Below are positions 17,955-27,129 of a DNA stretch of 64,000 nt, piece by piece. The position numbers and the translations under genes were made by a program. Below the pieces are notes generated by a model. That model ran no database searches and was not told the DNA's origin. It saw nothing but the letters and a program-made list of their open reading frames with translations. The DNA comes from Humidesulfovibrio sp. Lineage in GTDB: Bacteria > Desulfobacterota > Desulfovibrionia > Desulfovibrionales > Desulfovibrionaceae. How positions within the stretch are numbered: the stretch's first letter is position 1; the number at the start of each line of letters is the position of its first letter. The DNA lies in NCBI RefSeq assembly GCF_030689645.1, contig NZ_JAUYFU010000048.1, forward strand, positions 186,001 to 250,000, written 5' to 3'.

Positions 17955-19181
17955 CTATCCCTCGACGCACAGCAGGTCGTAGGCCTGCCCGGTGATGCAG
18001 ACCGCGCCCGCGTCTGTGACTTCAAAGGTGTTCTCCACACCGACCATGCCAAGGCCGGGAATGGCCTGCTTGGGCTCCAGCGCAAAGACCATGCCCCGCT
18101 CCACCGGGCGGTCGAAGCCCTTGGCTATGGCTGGCCAACCGTCGATGGCCAAGCCGATGCCGTGTCCCAGGAAGGGCACCTTGTTGGCCCCCAAGCCCAT
18201 GAACCCATCGGCAAAGCCCGCCTTCTTGGCCCACACCAGGCAGTGCGCCCATATCTCGCTCACCAGCGCGCCAGGCTTGAGCTTCTCCGCCGCCCAGGCC
18301 TGCACGTCCACGCAGAAATCGTGGGCCGCCTGGACCTCGGCAGGGACGCTCCCGGATGCGCCTCCCCAATAGAGCTGGGTTTTGTCCGTATGGTAACCCT
18401 CCAACTGGAACCCGATGTCCAGCGCGAGGGGCTCGCCATTTTTCCAGACCTTGCCCGCATACCCCATCAGCGGCACCGCCGGATGTTCCCCGCGTACGCC
18501 CAAAGGGCCGTTGAAGCTGCTGGGATAAATCCCGGAATCGCCTGCGGATACGTGCCCCAGGAAACATTCTTCGCCATTGGCGCTCATGCGCAGAACCCCC
18601 TGATGTCCCAGCTCAAAAAACACGGCCCAGGCAGTGTGCGCAATCTCACGCTCGCTCATTCCAGGCCTAATGAGCTGAGGCAGCACGTCATACAGGGCCA
18701 GATGGTGCCGCTCGCCGCAAGTGCGCATGACATCCAACTCCCATTCGCTTTTAAGTGATTGGGCGATGGCCAGGACCGCATCGCCGGAAACGAAGCGATG
18801 GGCGGAAAGACGCGAACGCAGCATGTCGCCCAACTGCCAGGTGAGCCCGGACATGTCCACGGCGATGGTCTCGCTGAAGGGAACGCCAGCCTCGGCGGCA
18901 AGGTCAGGCAGGTCGGTGTAGGAACGATAGGTGGCCATGCGGGTGCTCGGGGCCTCCAGGGCTGCGCGGCCCTCGCCCTTGCGCAGCATGAGCAGGGGTT
19001 CGCCATGACGCGGGAGCCAAAGGCAGCCCATGCCCAAGGTGCCGCACAGGTAATAGATGGCCGGGCGCGCAAATACGAGCAGGCCACCCGCCTCAGGGGC
19101 GAACTCGGCCAAAAGGGCGCGGCAGCGGGAATGGCGGAGGGACAGCTCCTCGGCGGGGATGGTGGCCAGGGCTTCGAACAT
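17955..19181 (-). CDS. M24-family metallopeptidase (Xaa-Pro aminopeptidase/dipeptidase-like)
   Basis: This 408-residue cytoplasmic protein has a creatinase-like N-terminal domain (about 1-160) and a pita-bread M24 catalytic domain. The five metal ligands are visible: Asp in LALDIGFQ, Asp in GYHTDKTQ, His in FLGHGIGLAID, Glu in FALEPKQAIPG, and Glu in GVENTFEV. Members remove N-terminal residues before proline or cleave Xaa-Pro dipeptides, but the exact specificity cannot be read. It stands alone: convergent with the SixA-like gene and divergent from the CoA-binding gene. Confidence 0.9.
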   Translation of the reverse strand: MFEALATIPAEELSLRHSRCRALLAEFAPEAGGLLVFARPAIYYLCGTLGMGCLWLPRHGEPLLMLRKGEGRAALEAPSTRMATYRSYTDLPDLAAEAGVPFSETIAVDMSGLTWQLGDMLRSRLSAHRFVSGDAVLAIAQSLKSEWELDVMRTCGERHHLALYDVLPQLIRPGMSEREIAHTAWAVFFELGHQGVLRMSANGEECFLGHVSAGDSGIYPSSFNGPLGVRGEHPAVPLMGYAGKVWKNGEPLALDIGFQLEGYHTDKTQLYWGGASGSVPAEVQAAHDFCVDVQAWAAEKLKPGALVSEIWAHCLVWAKKAGFADGFMGLGANKVPFLGHGIGLAIDGWPAIAKGFDRPVERGMVFALEPKQAIPGLGMVGVENTFEVTDAGAVCITGQAYDLLCVEG

Positions 19182-19310
19182 GGGGGGTGCTCCGGTGTCC
19201 GCTGGGTTGCGGGTCTAGGCAATTGCAACGGATTGCGCTACAGTTTTGAATCACGCAGCGATCAGACGCGCCGCAGTTTCCAGCGGCTGGCTGACACAAC
19301 AAGGACAATC

Positions 19311-19739
19311 ATGCTGTACAGCGACAAAGAGCTAGCCGCCCTTCTTGAGCAGGTCAAGACCATCGCCATTGTTGGCGCCAAGGATAAGCCCGGCCAGCCG
19401 GTTGACATGGTGGGACGCTATCTCATCAAAGCCGGGTTCACCATCATCCCCGTGCATCCCAAACGCACAAGCGTGTGGGGTATCCCAGCCTATCCCAGCC
19501 TGGCCGATGTGCCCAAGCCCATAGACCTCGTGAACCTGTTCCGAGCGGCCGAAGCCTGTCCGGCCCATGCCCAGGAAACATTGCTCCTGCCGAACCGCCC
19601 GCGCTGCTTCTGGATGCAGTCCGGCATCAACAGCGCCCAGGCCCGGCAGACTCTGGATGGCTGCGGCATTTTCGTGGTGGAGGACCGCTGCCTCATGGTG
19701 GAGCATGCGCGGCTGCTTAAGGGAGATGCGAATGCTTGA
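19311..19739 (+). CDS. CoA-binding domain protein (YccU-like)
   Basis: This 142-residue Rossmann-fold protein starts MLYSDKELAALLEQVKTIAIVGAKDKPGQP. The IVGAKDKPG and VIPVHPK-type segments are those of the small CoA-binding family related to succinyl-CoA ligase alpha subunits. Its physiological role is unknown. The start is the ATG at 19311; the much longer upstream open frame is antisense to the M24 gene. Its stop overlaps the start of the CxxCxxCC protein gene (ATGCTTGA), so the two are translationally coupled. Confidence 0.85.
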   Translation: MLYSDKELAALLEQVKTIAIVGAKDKPGQPVDMVGRYLIKAGFTIIPVHPKRTSVWGIPAYPSLADVPKPIDLVNLFRAAEACPAHAQETLLLPNRPRCFWMQSGINSAQARQTLDGCGIFVVEDRCLMVEHARLLKGDANA

Positions 19740-20199
19740 GGCAGCCTTTGACTGCAAACGCTGCGGCCACTGCTGCCAGGGTGAGGGCGGCATCGTGCTC
19801 ACCGAGCATGACCGCGAACGACTTGCTGCGCATTTAGGCCTGTCCATTGAAGAAATGTTGGGGCAATTCACCGAAAGCGCCCGCGAGAAACTCCGCCTGC
19901 GTGTTGGGGATGACGGCTTCTGCGTGTTCTTCCGACAGGGCGAAGGCTGTGGAGTGCATCCCGGCAGGCCAGACATTTGCCGCGCCTGGCCGTATTTTCG
20001 CGGCAACCTGGTGGACTCCACCAGCTGGGAGATGATCCAGACCGACTGCCCCGGGGTAGACAACGCCGCCGGACACGAGGCCTTTGTCCAGGAAGGCGTC
20101 GACTATCTCCACGAGCACGGTCTGATCCATGAAGCAGGCCCGGACTCGCCTCACGCTCTTGTGCTCACCAAAACGCTGATGAACCGCAAAAGCAAATGA
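19732..20199 (+). CDS. YkgJ-family cysteine cluster protein
   Basis: This 155-residue protein has the diagnostic CKRCGHCC (residues 8-15) and later Cys residues in FCVFF, GCGVHPGRPDICRAWP and TDCPG, the pattern of the CxxCxxCC (UPF0153) family thought to bind zinc or an Fe-S cluster. The function is unknown. GGGAG seven bases upstream supports the start at 19732, which overlaps the CoA-binding gene by 8 bases. Its stop overlaps the start of the J-domain gene by 4 bases (ATGA), making a three-gene coupled unit. Confidence 0.88.
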   Translation: MLEAAFDCKRCGHCCQGEGGIVLTEHDRERLAAHLGLSIEEMLGQFTESAREKLRLRVGDDGFCVFFRQGEGCGVHPGRPDICRAWPYFRGNLVDSTSWEMIQTDCPGVDNAAGHEAFVQEGVDYLHEHGLIHEAGPDSPHALVLTKTLMNRKSK

Positions 20200-21020
20200 A
20201 CATCCGGGACTGCCAGCGCATCCTCCAAGTCTCACCGAACGCGAACCTAGACGAGGTCAAGGCTGCGTTCCGCAAACTGGCGTTCAAGCTTCACCCGGAC
20301 CTGAACCCGACCCCAAAGGCCGCCGAGCAGTTCCGCGAACTGAACGAAGCTTATATCCTGCTCACCCGCGCCCTGAAGGACGAACCTGTCGAGGCGACTG
20401 GCCAGGCGCGTTCCAAGGCTCAGGAGCCCACGGACGCAAAGACACGCAAAGCACAGGCTGGCAAGGCTTATGCTCGCGGCGCGGCGCAAGCTTCGCAGAC
20501 CGCTGGAGCGAATGCATCATCAGGCGGTGGCTTCCACTTCCGGGAAGAAGAAGTCCTGCGCGACCTGCTCACCGACCCCTTTGCCCGGCAGGTTTTCGAG
20601 GACATATACAGCCAACTCAAACATGGGCACCCCAGACCCGGCCAAACGACGCACAAGGCTCCACTCTTTCAGCCCCCCCCACCGCAGCAGGAGGGCCCCA
20701 CCACCAATCGCCGCAAGCTGGAAATCACCTGGGGCGACAAATCCCTGGGCCTTGATCTGAGCAAAGGACTGATTGGCGGCGTCAAATCCTGGCTCAGGGG
20801 TCAGTTGGATGACGAGCAGACCGTGAGCTACCCGGCCCACGCTGTTGGCCCAGGCAAGCTTCTGCGGCTGACTGTGAGTTCGCGCTTCGGCGATCCCAAG
20901 ACCGTGGAGATCACCCTGCCGCCGGATTTCGTTGTGGGTCGCCCCATCCGCCTCAAAGGCCTTGGCCGCAAGCTCGGCCCCTTCACCGGGGATCTGTTCC
21001 TGAGGGTTCTGGCCAAATAG
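20196..21020 (+). CDS. J-domain protein without zinc fingers
   Basis: This 274-residue protein has an N-terminal J domain (residues 3-60, HPD at 33-35), a linker rich in Ala, Lys and Gln (about 65-110), a middle region, and a C-terminal part resembling the substrate-binding beta domain of DnaJ (KTVEITLPPDFVVGRPIRLKG, then FTGDLFLRVLAK). It lacks the G/F region and CxxCxGxG zinc repeats of the full DnaJ encoded at 27613-28728. It is therefore an accessory co-chaperone for DnaK, with unknown clients. Start and stop positions couple it to the upstream cysteine cluster gene. Confidence 0.87.
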   Translation: MNIRDCQRILQVSPNANLDEVKAAFRKLAFKLHPDLNPTPKAAEQFRELNEAYILLTRALKDEPVEATGQARSKAQEPTDAKTRKAQAGKAYARGAAQASQTAGANASSGGGFHFREEEVLRDLLTDPFARQVFEDIYSQLKHGHPRPGQTTHKAPLFQPPPPQQEGPTTNRRKLEITWGDKSLGLDLSKGLIGGVKSWLRGQLDDEQTVSYPAHAVGPGKLLRLTVSSRFGDPKTVEITLPPDFVVGRPIRLKGLGRKLGPFTGDLFLRVLAK

Positions 21021-21116
21021 CGCAAATGGCGGCCTTGTGTTCCGTACGGAAATTGACTAGTCCGCTGGGAACCCTCTGCATCACAAACCTATGCCCCCCG
21101 CAGCAAGGAGCCAAGA

Positions 21117-21758
21117 ATGCTCGCCATTCTCGACTATAAAGCAGGCAACCAGACAAGCGTGCGCCGCGCCCTGGACCACCTCGGCATCAAGAACCTGATC
21201 ACCAATGATCCAGACGTTCTCGCCAAGGCCGACGGCATAATCTTTCCCGGCGTCGGAGCGGCAGGTCAAGCAATGGACGAGCTGACCTCCGGGGGCCTGG
21301 ACGAGGTGCTCAAGGCCCTTATCTGGCAGGAGAAGCCCCTGCTCGGCATCTGCGTTGGCTGCCAAATCCTGCTCGACTATTGCGAGGAGAACGACACCCG
21401 CACCCTGGCCGTCATTCCCGGCGAATGCCGCCTTTTCAACCCCTCCTGGTCTGAGGAAGACGGCACCCCCATCCGCGTGCCGCACATGGGCTGGAACCGC
21501 GTGGTGCTGAAAAAGGACTGCGCGCTGTTCAAGGACATCCCGGCCGAAGCCGAATTCTACTTTGTGCACAGCTACCACCCCGCGCCCAAAGCTGAATTCA
21601 TCATCGGCGAAACCAACTACGGTGAGCACTTCTGCTCCGTCCATGGCCGCACCGGCCTGTGGGCCGTGCAGTTCCACCCGGAAAAAAGCGGAACGCCAGG
21701 CCTGACTCTGCTCAAGAATTTCCACGAGTATTGCCTGGAGGCCCAGAATGCTCAGTAA
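21117..21758 (+). CDS. hisH: Imidazole glycerol phosphate synthase, glutaminase subunit
   Basis: This 213-residue class I glutamine amidotransferase supplies ammonia to HisF in histidine and AICAR synthesis. The catalytic triad is visible: Cys in [12 protein letters not shown], and His and Glu in [11 protein letters not shown]. The oxyanion region [10 protein letters not shown] is also typical. AAGGAG lies eight bases before the ATG. It overlaps hisF by 11 bases, as expected for two subunits of one complex. The rest of the histidine pathway is not in this window. Confidence 0.95.
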   Translation: MLAILDYKAGNQTSVRRALDHLGIKNLITNDPDVLAKADGIIFPGVGAAGQAMDELTSGGLDEVLKALIWQEKPLLGICVGCQILLDYCEENDTRTLAVIPGECRLFNPSWSEEDGTPIRVPHMGWNRVVLKKDCALFKDIPAEAEFYFVHSYHPAPKAEFIIGETNYGEHFCSVHGRTGLWAVQFHPEKSGTPGLTLLKNFHEYCLEAQNAQ

Positions 21759-22527
21759 GCGCATCATCCCTTGCCTTGACGTGCGCAACGGCAAGCTCAC
21801 CAAAGGCGTAAAGTTCAAGGACAACGTCGACATAGGCGACCCTGTTGAGACTGCCAGGCACTATTACGAGCAGGGCGCTGACGAGATAGTGTTCTACGAC
21901 ATCACCGCCTCCTCCGAGGGCCGTGGCATCTTTCTCGACGTTGTCGAGCGCGTGGCCAGCCAGATTTTCATCCCCTTTTCCGTGGGCGGGGGCATCAACA
22001 CAGTGGCCGACATGCGCGCCGTGCTGCTCGCCGGGGCCGAAAAGGTCTCGGTGAACTCCGGCGCGGTGAAGAATCCTGACATCATCAGCGAAGGCGCAGC
22101 CGCCTTTGGCGCTCAGTGCGTGGTGCTGGGCATGGACGTGAAGCGCGTGGACAAGAGCGAGGCCATCCCCTCCGGCTTCGAAGTGGTCATCCACGGCGGG
22201 CGCAAATTCACCGGCCTTGACGCCCTGGAATGGGCCAAGACCGGCGAGGCCCTTGGGGCTGGCGAAATCTGCCTCAATTCCATCGACGCCGACGGCACCA
22301 AGGACGGCTACGATCTTGAACTGACACGGCTGGTGTGCGAAAGCGTGCGTATCCCGGTCATCGCTTCGGGCGGCGCGGGGAACCCCCAGCACATGGCCGA
22401 CGCCTTCACCAAGGGCAAAGCGTCAGCCGCGCTCATCGCCTCCATCGTGCACTATGGCGAGTACACAATCCGCCAGATCAAAGAGCAAATCGCTGATCAG
22501 GGCGTGCGCATGCGCATGGTCTGGTAA
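21748..22527 (+). CDS. hisF: Imidazole glycerol phosphate synthase, cyclase subunit
   Basis: This 259-residue (beta/alpha)8-barrel enzyme cyclises PRFAR with ammonia delivered from HisH. It shows [21 protein letters not shown] with catalytic Asp11, VGGGI (half-barrel phosphate site), and Asp in [12 protein letters not shown] near residue 180, followed by [17 protein letters not shown] precedes the start, inside the end of hisH. It is followed by a 41-base gap with a short hairpin and then bioF, so histidine and biotin genes may share a transcript. Confidence 0.97.
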   Translation: MLSKRIIPCLDVRNGKLTKGVKFKDNVDIGDPVETARHYYEQGADEIVFYDITASSEGRGIFLDVVERVASQIFIPFSVGGGINTVADMRAVLLAGAEKVSVNSGAVKNPDIISEGAAAFGAQCVVLGMDVKRVDKSEAIPSGFEVVIHGGRKFTGLDALEWAKTGEALGAGEICLNSIDADGTKDGYDLELTRLVCESVRIPVIASGGAGNPQHMADAFTKGKASAALIASIVHYGEYTIRQIKEQIADQGVRMRMVW

Positions 22528-22544
22528 GCCAAAGAGCCCCCAAC

Positions 22545-22561
22545 GCGGCCAAAAGGGCCGC
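22545..22561 (+). promoter_or_regulatory. Short hairpin in the hisF-bioF gap
   Basis: The stem gcggcc/ggccgc with a 5-base aaaag loop ends 7 bases before the bioF ATG and includes the only purine-rich stretch that could act as a bioF ribosome-binding site. It has no T-run, so it is not a normal terminator. It might limit or couple bioF translation. Confidence 0.4.
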
Positions 22562-22568
22562 ATCCACC

Positions 22569-23711
22569 ATGAACGAACTCCTGCGCCACTATGCCGACAC
22601 ACTGGAGTCCCTGAACGCCCAGGGTCTGCTGCGACTTCTGCCGTCTACGGAGCGCAAGGGGCTGCTGGACTTTTCCGGCAACGACTACATGGCGCTGGCC
22701 CGAAGGCCGGAACTCGTCGAGGCCGCCACCAAGGCCGGACACCTCTACGGCGCTGGCGCAACGGGCTCGCGCCTTCTTTCCGGCAACACCCCTGTCCACG
22801 AGGCCTTTGAGAGGCGCATCGCGACCGACAAAGGCACAGAAGCAGCGCTCATTTTCGCCTCCGGCTATCAGGCCAACGCCGCCTGCATCGCCGCCCTGCT
22901 GGACAAGAGCATCCTTGGTGCGGAACCTATAGTTTTTGCAGACAAACTCAATCACGCCAGCATGCACCTGGGCTGCGCACTGGCTGGTGTCCGGCAGACG
23001 CGCTACAGGCATCTGGACCTTGAACATCTTAAAGTTCTACTTGACAAACACGCCACAGAATCCCGGCCCAAGGTGATCCTGTCCGAGTCCGTATTCGGCA
23101 TGGACGGCGACCAGGCTGACATTGCCGCGCTTCAAGATCTGGCCCTTAGCTTCGGTGCGCTCCTGTACATCGACGAGGCCCACGCCACCGGCGTTTTCGG
23201 CCCGCGCGGATACGGTCTGTGCGAGGCCGTGTCCCTCGCCCCATCAACCGTGGTCATGGGTACCATGAGTAAAGCTCTGGGCGTCAGCGGCGGATACGTG
23301 GCCTGTGCAGGCATCGTGCGCGACTACCTCATCAACAAGGCTGGCGGCTTCATATTTTCCACCGCGCCCTCGCCCCTCACTGTCGCCGCAGGGCTCAAGT
23401 CCTGGGAGCTGCTGCCCAGCCTGAACGCCGAGCGCGCCGCCCTGCTGGCCCGCGCCGAGACCCTGCGCAAGGGGCTGCGAGGACTAGGCCTCGACCACGG
23501 CGCATCCACAACACATATCGTGCCCGTGATTTTCGGCACCCCGGAACGCGCTCTTTCGGCCAGGGACGCCCTGGCTGCGCAAGGCATCACAACCTCCGCA
23601 GTGCGGCCTCCCACTGTGCCGCAGGGAACATCCCGCTTGCGCATCGGACTCTGCGCCACGCACACGGACCAGGACATCGAGCGCTTGCTGACAGCGCTGG
23701 GCTCCCTATGA
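22569..23711 (+). CDS. bioF: 8-amino-7-oxononanoate synthase
   Basis: This 380-residue PLP enzyme joins pimeloyl-ACP (or CoA) with alanine in biotin synthesis. It shows DFSGNDYMALARRPE, GAGATGSRLLSGNTPVHE, SVFGMDGDQAD, YIDEAHATGVFG and the PLP lysine in GTMSKALGVSGG. It is the first gene of the biotin row and overlaps the hydrolase gene by 4 bases (ATGA at 23708-23711). No strong ribosome-binding site precedes it; the nearest purine tract lies in a hairpin. Confidence 0.96.
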   Translation: MNELLRHYADTLESLNAQGLLRLLPSTERKGLLDFSGNDYMALARRPELVEAATKAGHLYGAGATGSRLLSGNTPVHEAFERRIATDKGTEAALIFASGYQANAACIAALLDKSILGAEPIVFADKLNHASMHLGCALAGVRQTRYRHLDLEHLKVLLDKHATESRPKVILSESVFGMDGDQADIAALQDLALSFGALLYIDEAHATGVFGPRGYGLCEAVSLAPSTVVMGTMSKALGVSGGYVACAGIVRDYLINKAGGFIFSTAPSPLTVAAGLKSWELLPSLNAERAALLARAETLRKGLRGLGLDHGASTTHIVPVIFGTPERALSARDALAAQGITTSAVRPPTVPQGTSRLRIGLCATHTDQDIERLLTALGSL

Positions 23712-24358
23712 CCGGCCTGCTGTTCCTGCACGGCTGGGGCTTTGGCCCAGACGCCTGGACTGAATGGACCAGGGCCTTTCCAGACCGCCCCATCGCACTC
23801 CTGAACGCCGGTTACTACACCCCAGAGCGTATGACAGTGCCGCCCAACCCGGACGGCTGGGTAGGCATTGGCCACTCCCTCGGCTTTGCTAGGCTGCTGG
23901 CCATGGACGTTCCCTGGCGCGGGCTCATCGGCCTGGGCGCGTTCCTGCGCTTCTGCTCCGCAACTGGCCAGGATTCCGGCACGCCGCCGGAAACCCTCGA
24001 CGCCATGATCACCCGGCTGGACGTTGATCCTGCGGACGTGCTGGCGCGCTTCCTGCGCCGCAGCGGCGTCAAAGGCTCGCGCCCGTCTTCATCCTCGACT
24101 GATGACTGTGAGTTGCTGCGCCGGGATCTGCTGACTCTGCGCCACCTCAACCTTTCCGCACCTCACGGTGCGCCGCCAATTTTTCTTCTGCACGCCGCCG
24201 ACGACCGCATCGCCCCCCTGGCCCTTGCGCAAGAGGCTCATGCAAAGCTGAAGGACTCGCTGCTGCATGTGTTCGAATCAGGCGGCCACGCCCTGCCCTT
24301 CACTCGCACAGCAGATTGCCTTGCCCTTGTGCGGGAGTTCCTCCATGACGCGGCCTGA
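23708..24358 (+). CDS. Alpha/beta hydrolase in the biotin operon (BioH/BioG role, pimeloyl-ACP methyl ester esterase)
   Basis: This 216-residue alpha/beta hydrolase opens LLFLHGWGFGPDAW (oxyanion region), has the nucleophile elbow GIGHSLGFA near residue 58, Asp in LHAADDRIAPLA, and His in ESGGHALPF. It lies between bioF and bioC with overlaps of 4 and 14 bases. In that position it most likely removes the methyl group from pimeloyl-ACP methyl ester to end the BioC pathway. BioH, BioG, BioK and other families do this job; the HGWG start is BioH-like, but the short length does not settle the family. Confidence 0.85.
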   Translation: MTGLLFLHGWGFGPDAWTEWTRAFPDRPIALLNAGYYTPERMTVPPNPDGWVGIGHSLGFARLLAMDVPWRGLIGLGAFLRFCSATGQDSGTPPETLDAMITRLDVDPADVLARFLRRSGVKGSRPSSSSTDDCELLRRDLLTLRHLNLSAPHGAPPIFLLHAADDRIAPLALAQEAHAKLKDSLLHVFESGGHALPFTRTADCLALVREFLHDAA

Positions 24359-25103
24359 TTCAAAAAGCAGCCGCAGCGAGCTGGTGGCCAAACGCTTCGG
24401 CGCACGGGCCGCGCAGTACGACGAGCACGCCCTGCTCCAGCGCGAGTCCGCCGCCCGGCTGGCAGCGTTCATAGGGGCACACGGTGGCCTGCCTGCCACT
24501 GGCCTGGTGGCCGAAATCGGTTGCGGCACCGGACTGCTCACGAGCCTGCTGTCGCCCAGCGCCGAGAGCTATCTGGCCACGGACATTGCGCCGGAGATGC
24601 TGGCGCGCTGCCGGGAGCGCCTGGGGCACCTGCCGCAACTGTCCTTTGACGTGCAGGACGGTGAACAGATCTGCTTCGCCTCTCCCCCGGCAGCCATCGT
24701 AACCAACCTAACGGCCCAATGGTTCCAGAATCCCGTCGCAGGACTTTGCCGACTGGCAGTAAAAACCAGACGCCTGGCCTTTGCTGTGCCGGTTTCCGGC
24801 AGTTTTCCTGAATGGCGCCAGGCCTTCCATGATTTGGGACGCGAGCCTGGGCTGCTGCCCCTTCCCGACGCCGGTGAGCTCACTAGCGCCCTGGCCGCCC
24901 TGCCGGGCAGAACTGGATTTTTCGAGACAGCTACCCACGTCATCCGCTACGAAAGCGCCCGCGCCTTTGCTGACAGCTTCCGGAACATCGGTGCGGACCA
25001 GCCGAGGCAAGGCTACAGGCCAGAGCCCATCCGTCCCGTGCTGGCGCGTTTCGCGGACGGCATGGACGCTACGGCTCACGTCCTCTACGGCTACGTCAGA
25101 TAA
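24345..25103 (+). CDS. bioC: Malonyl-ACP O-methyltransferase
   Basis: This 252-residue SAM-dependent methyltransferase has motif I VAEIGCGTGLLTSLL, then YLATDIAPEML and the post-motif region NLTAQWFQNP typical of BioC. It methylates malonyl-ACP so that fatty-acid synthesis can extend it to pimeloyl-ACP methyl ester. The ATG at 24345 has GGGAG nine bases upstream and lies inside the end of the hydrolase gene. bioD starts 10 bases after its stop. Confidence 0.93.
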   Translation: MTRPDSKSSRSELVAKRFGARAAQYDEHALLQRESAARLAAFIGAHGGLPATGLVAEIGCGTGLLTSLLSPSAESYLATDIAPEMLARCRERLGHLPQLSFDVQDGEQICFASPPAAIVTNLTAQWFQNPVAGLCRLAVKTRRLAFAVPVSGSFPEWRQAFHDLGREPGLLPLPDAGELTSALAALPGRTGFFETATHVIRYESARAFADSFRNIGADQPRQGYRPEPIRPVLARFADGMDATAHVLYGYVR

Positions 25104-25112
25104 GGAGAAGGG

Positions 25113-25733
25113 ATGAAGGTTTTCGTCACAGGCACGGACACTGATGTCGGAAAGACCATCGTTTCGGCTTGGTTGTGCCTGCACTCTGGCGCAGACTACT
25201 GGAAGCCGATCCAATCCGGCCACCCGCCAGACCGCGATGCCGACACTGTTGCGCATCTCTCCGGGGCACGCCTGCACCCGGAGCGACATCTGTTGCGCGA
25301 GCCGCTCTCCCCCTACCACGCCGCCAAACTCCAAGGCCTGCGCATCGAACTGGACGATTTTCGCGCGCCAGACACCTCACGCCCACTGGTCATGGAGGGC
25401 GCTGGCGGAGTGCTGGTGCCGGTGAACGAGTCGGCCACAATGCTGGACCTGATGCTGCGCCTTGGGGCGCCTGTAATAGTGGCGGCGCGCAGCAGTCTGG
25501 GCACCATCAACCACACATGCCTGACCCTGCTTGCCCTGCGTTCACGCAACATTCCAGTTCTGGGCGTAGTGCTCTGCGGCCCGATCAACCCCGGCAACCG
25601 CGAAGGCATCGAACAGTTCGGAAACGTGAAGGTGCTGGCGGAGATTCCGCCCCTGGAGCCGCTGACCAGGGATTCGTTGCAACGCGTGGCCCCCCTGCCC
25701 GGAGCCCTGGGCTGGATACGGTGGAAGTCTTGA
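25113..25733 (+). CDS. bioD: Dethiobiotin synthetase
   Basis: This 206-residue ATP-dependent enzyme forms the ureido ring of dethiobiotin from DAPA and CO2. It shows the P-loop FVTGTDTDVGKTIVSAWL, the DAPA-contacting KPIQSG, and MEGAGGVLVPVNES. Length and motifs fit BioD. AAGGAGAAGG precedes the ATG. The stop TGA (25731-25733) overlaps the likely TTG start of bioA. Confidence 0.96.
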   Translation: MKVFVTGTDTDVGKTIVSAWLCLHSGADYWKPIQSGHPPDRDADTVAHLSGARLHPERHLLREPLSPYHAAKLQGLRIELDDFRAPDTSRPLVMEGAGGVLVPVNESATMLDLMLRLGAPVIVAARSSLGTINHTCLTLLALRSRNIPVLGVVLCGPINPGNREGIEQFGNVKVLAEIPPLEPLTRDSLQRVAPLPGALGWIRWKS

Positions 25734-27049
25734 GCATTGTCGACATTGACCGCAAGTACGTCTGGCATCCGTTCACGCAGGAGCGCACCGCGCCGCCGCC
25801 GCTGCCTGTGGTGCGGGCCAATGGAGCAAGCCTGTTTCTTGAGGATGGTCGGGAACTGCTGGACATGGCCTGTTCCTGGTGGGTCAACGTGCACGGGCAC
25901 AGTCATCCCAAGATCGCCTCAGCCCTGGCCCACCAGGCTGCCACCATGGAGCATGTGATCTTCGCCGGATTTACCCACGAGCCAGCAGCGCGGCTGGCCG
26001 AATGCATTGTTAACGCTCTGCCCCGTCCTCTTGCCCGTGTGTTCTATTCCGACAACGGCTCCACCGCGGTGGAAGTGGCTCTGAAGATGGCTTGGCAGTA
26101 TTGGCGCAATACGGGCGACACGCGCCGCCGCCTGTTCCTGGCCTTTAACGGAGGGTACCACGGCGATACCTTCGGGGCCATGGCCGTGGGCCGCACCAGC
26201 GGCTACTACGCGCCCTTCAACGACCTCATGTGCGAGGTGCGGCATCTACCCTTTGTGCACACCTGGATCGGCGACAACTCCTTTGAGGAACGCGAAGCTC
26301 TCGCTCTTGCGCAGATAGACGCCCTGCTTGAAGCGCATGGGCGCGAGGCCGCAGCCTTCCTGGCCGAGCCGCTGGTTCAGGGCGCCTCCGGCATGAACAT
26401 GTGCCGCCCGGAGTTCCTGCGCGCCGTTGTGGAACTCATGCAGGCCCGCGACATTCCGGTGATCCTAGACGAGGTCATGACTGGGTTCGGTCGCACGGGC
26501 ACCATGTTCGCCATGGAACAGGCGCAGGTGACGCCGGATCTTGTCTGCCTGTCCAAGGGCATTAGCGGCGGTTTTCTGCCCCTGGCCGCCACTGTCGCCA
26601 ATTCGCGCATCTACAACGCCTTTCTGGGCGAAGACTTCCACACAGCCTTTGCCCACGGGCATTCCTTCACCGCCAACCCCCTTGGCTGCGCCGCCGGGCT
26701 GGCTTCCTTCGCTCTGTTCGAGGAAGAAGGCACCCTGGCGCGCATCTCGCGTATTACCGAAGCCAATCGCGCCTGGCTGGAGGATGTGGCGCAACTGCCC
26801 GGCGTCACACGACCGCGAGCGCTTGGTTCAATCGCCGCAGTCACGCTGGGCGCGGACCAAAGCGACTACCACGCAGGCGTTGGTGCTGCTGTGAAAGCGA
26901 TGTGCTTTGAGCGAGGGCTGCTCATTCGCCCCATGGGCAACGTGGTGTACCTGATGCCGCCTGCCTGCATCACCCCGGAGGAATTGAGCCGCGCACAGCG
27001 TGGCCTGACGGAAGTGCTGCGGGAGACTGCGCACCTATACCGCTCCTGA
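25730..27049 (+). CDS. bioA: Adenosylmethionine-8-amino-7-oxononanoate aminotransferase
   Basis: This roughly 439-residue class III PLP aminotransferase converts KAPA to DAPA with SAM as amino donor. It shows the N-terminal YVWHPFTQ, SWWVNVHGH, GGYHGDTFGAM, VILDEVMTGFGRTG and the PLP lysine in CLSKGISGG. No ATG is available. TTG at 25730 overlaps the bioD stop (TTGA) and has GGTGG upstream. GTG at 25721 is the alternative, adding three residues. The much longer open frame (from 25169) is out of frame with and covers bioD, so it is rejected. bioB is not in the window. Confidence 0.95.
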   Translation: MSIVDIDRKYVWHPFTQERTAPPPLPVVRANGASLFLEDGRELLDMACSWWVNVHGHSHPKIASALAHQAATMEHVIFAGFTHEPAARLAECIVNALPRPLARVFYSDNGSTAVEVALKMAWQYWRNTGDTRRRLFLAFNGGYHGDTFGAMAVGRTSGYYAPFNDLMCEVRHLPFVHTWIGDNSFEEREALALAQIDALLEAHGREAAAFLAEPLVQGASGMNMCRPEFLRAVVELMQARDIPVILDEVMTGFGRTGTMFAMEQAQVTPDLVCLSKGISGGFLPLAATVANSRIYNAFLGEDFHTAFAHGHSFTANPLGCAAGLASFALFEEEGTLARISRITEANRAWLEDVAQLPGVTRPRALGSIAAVTLGADQSDYHAGVGAAVKAMCFERGLLIRPMGNVVYLMPPACITPEELSRAQRGLTEVLRETAHLYRS

Positions 27050-27065
27050 CCCAACCACATGCGCA

Positions 27066-27105
27066 TGAAAAAGCGCCCGCTCCGGCAGTACCGGGGCGGG
27101 CGCTT
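27066..27105 (-). terminator. Terminator between convergent bioA and moaC
   Basis: A long stem (aagcgcccgctccgg / ccggggcgggcgctt, one G-T pair, 5-base loop) has a run of A on the plus-strand side, giving T residues after the hairpin for the minus-strand moaC transcript. It probably also serves bioA, as a weaker site. Confidence 0.88.
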
Positions 27106-27129
27106 CATTGTGCATTCAAAACGGAGGAG

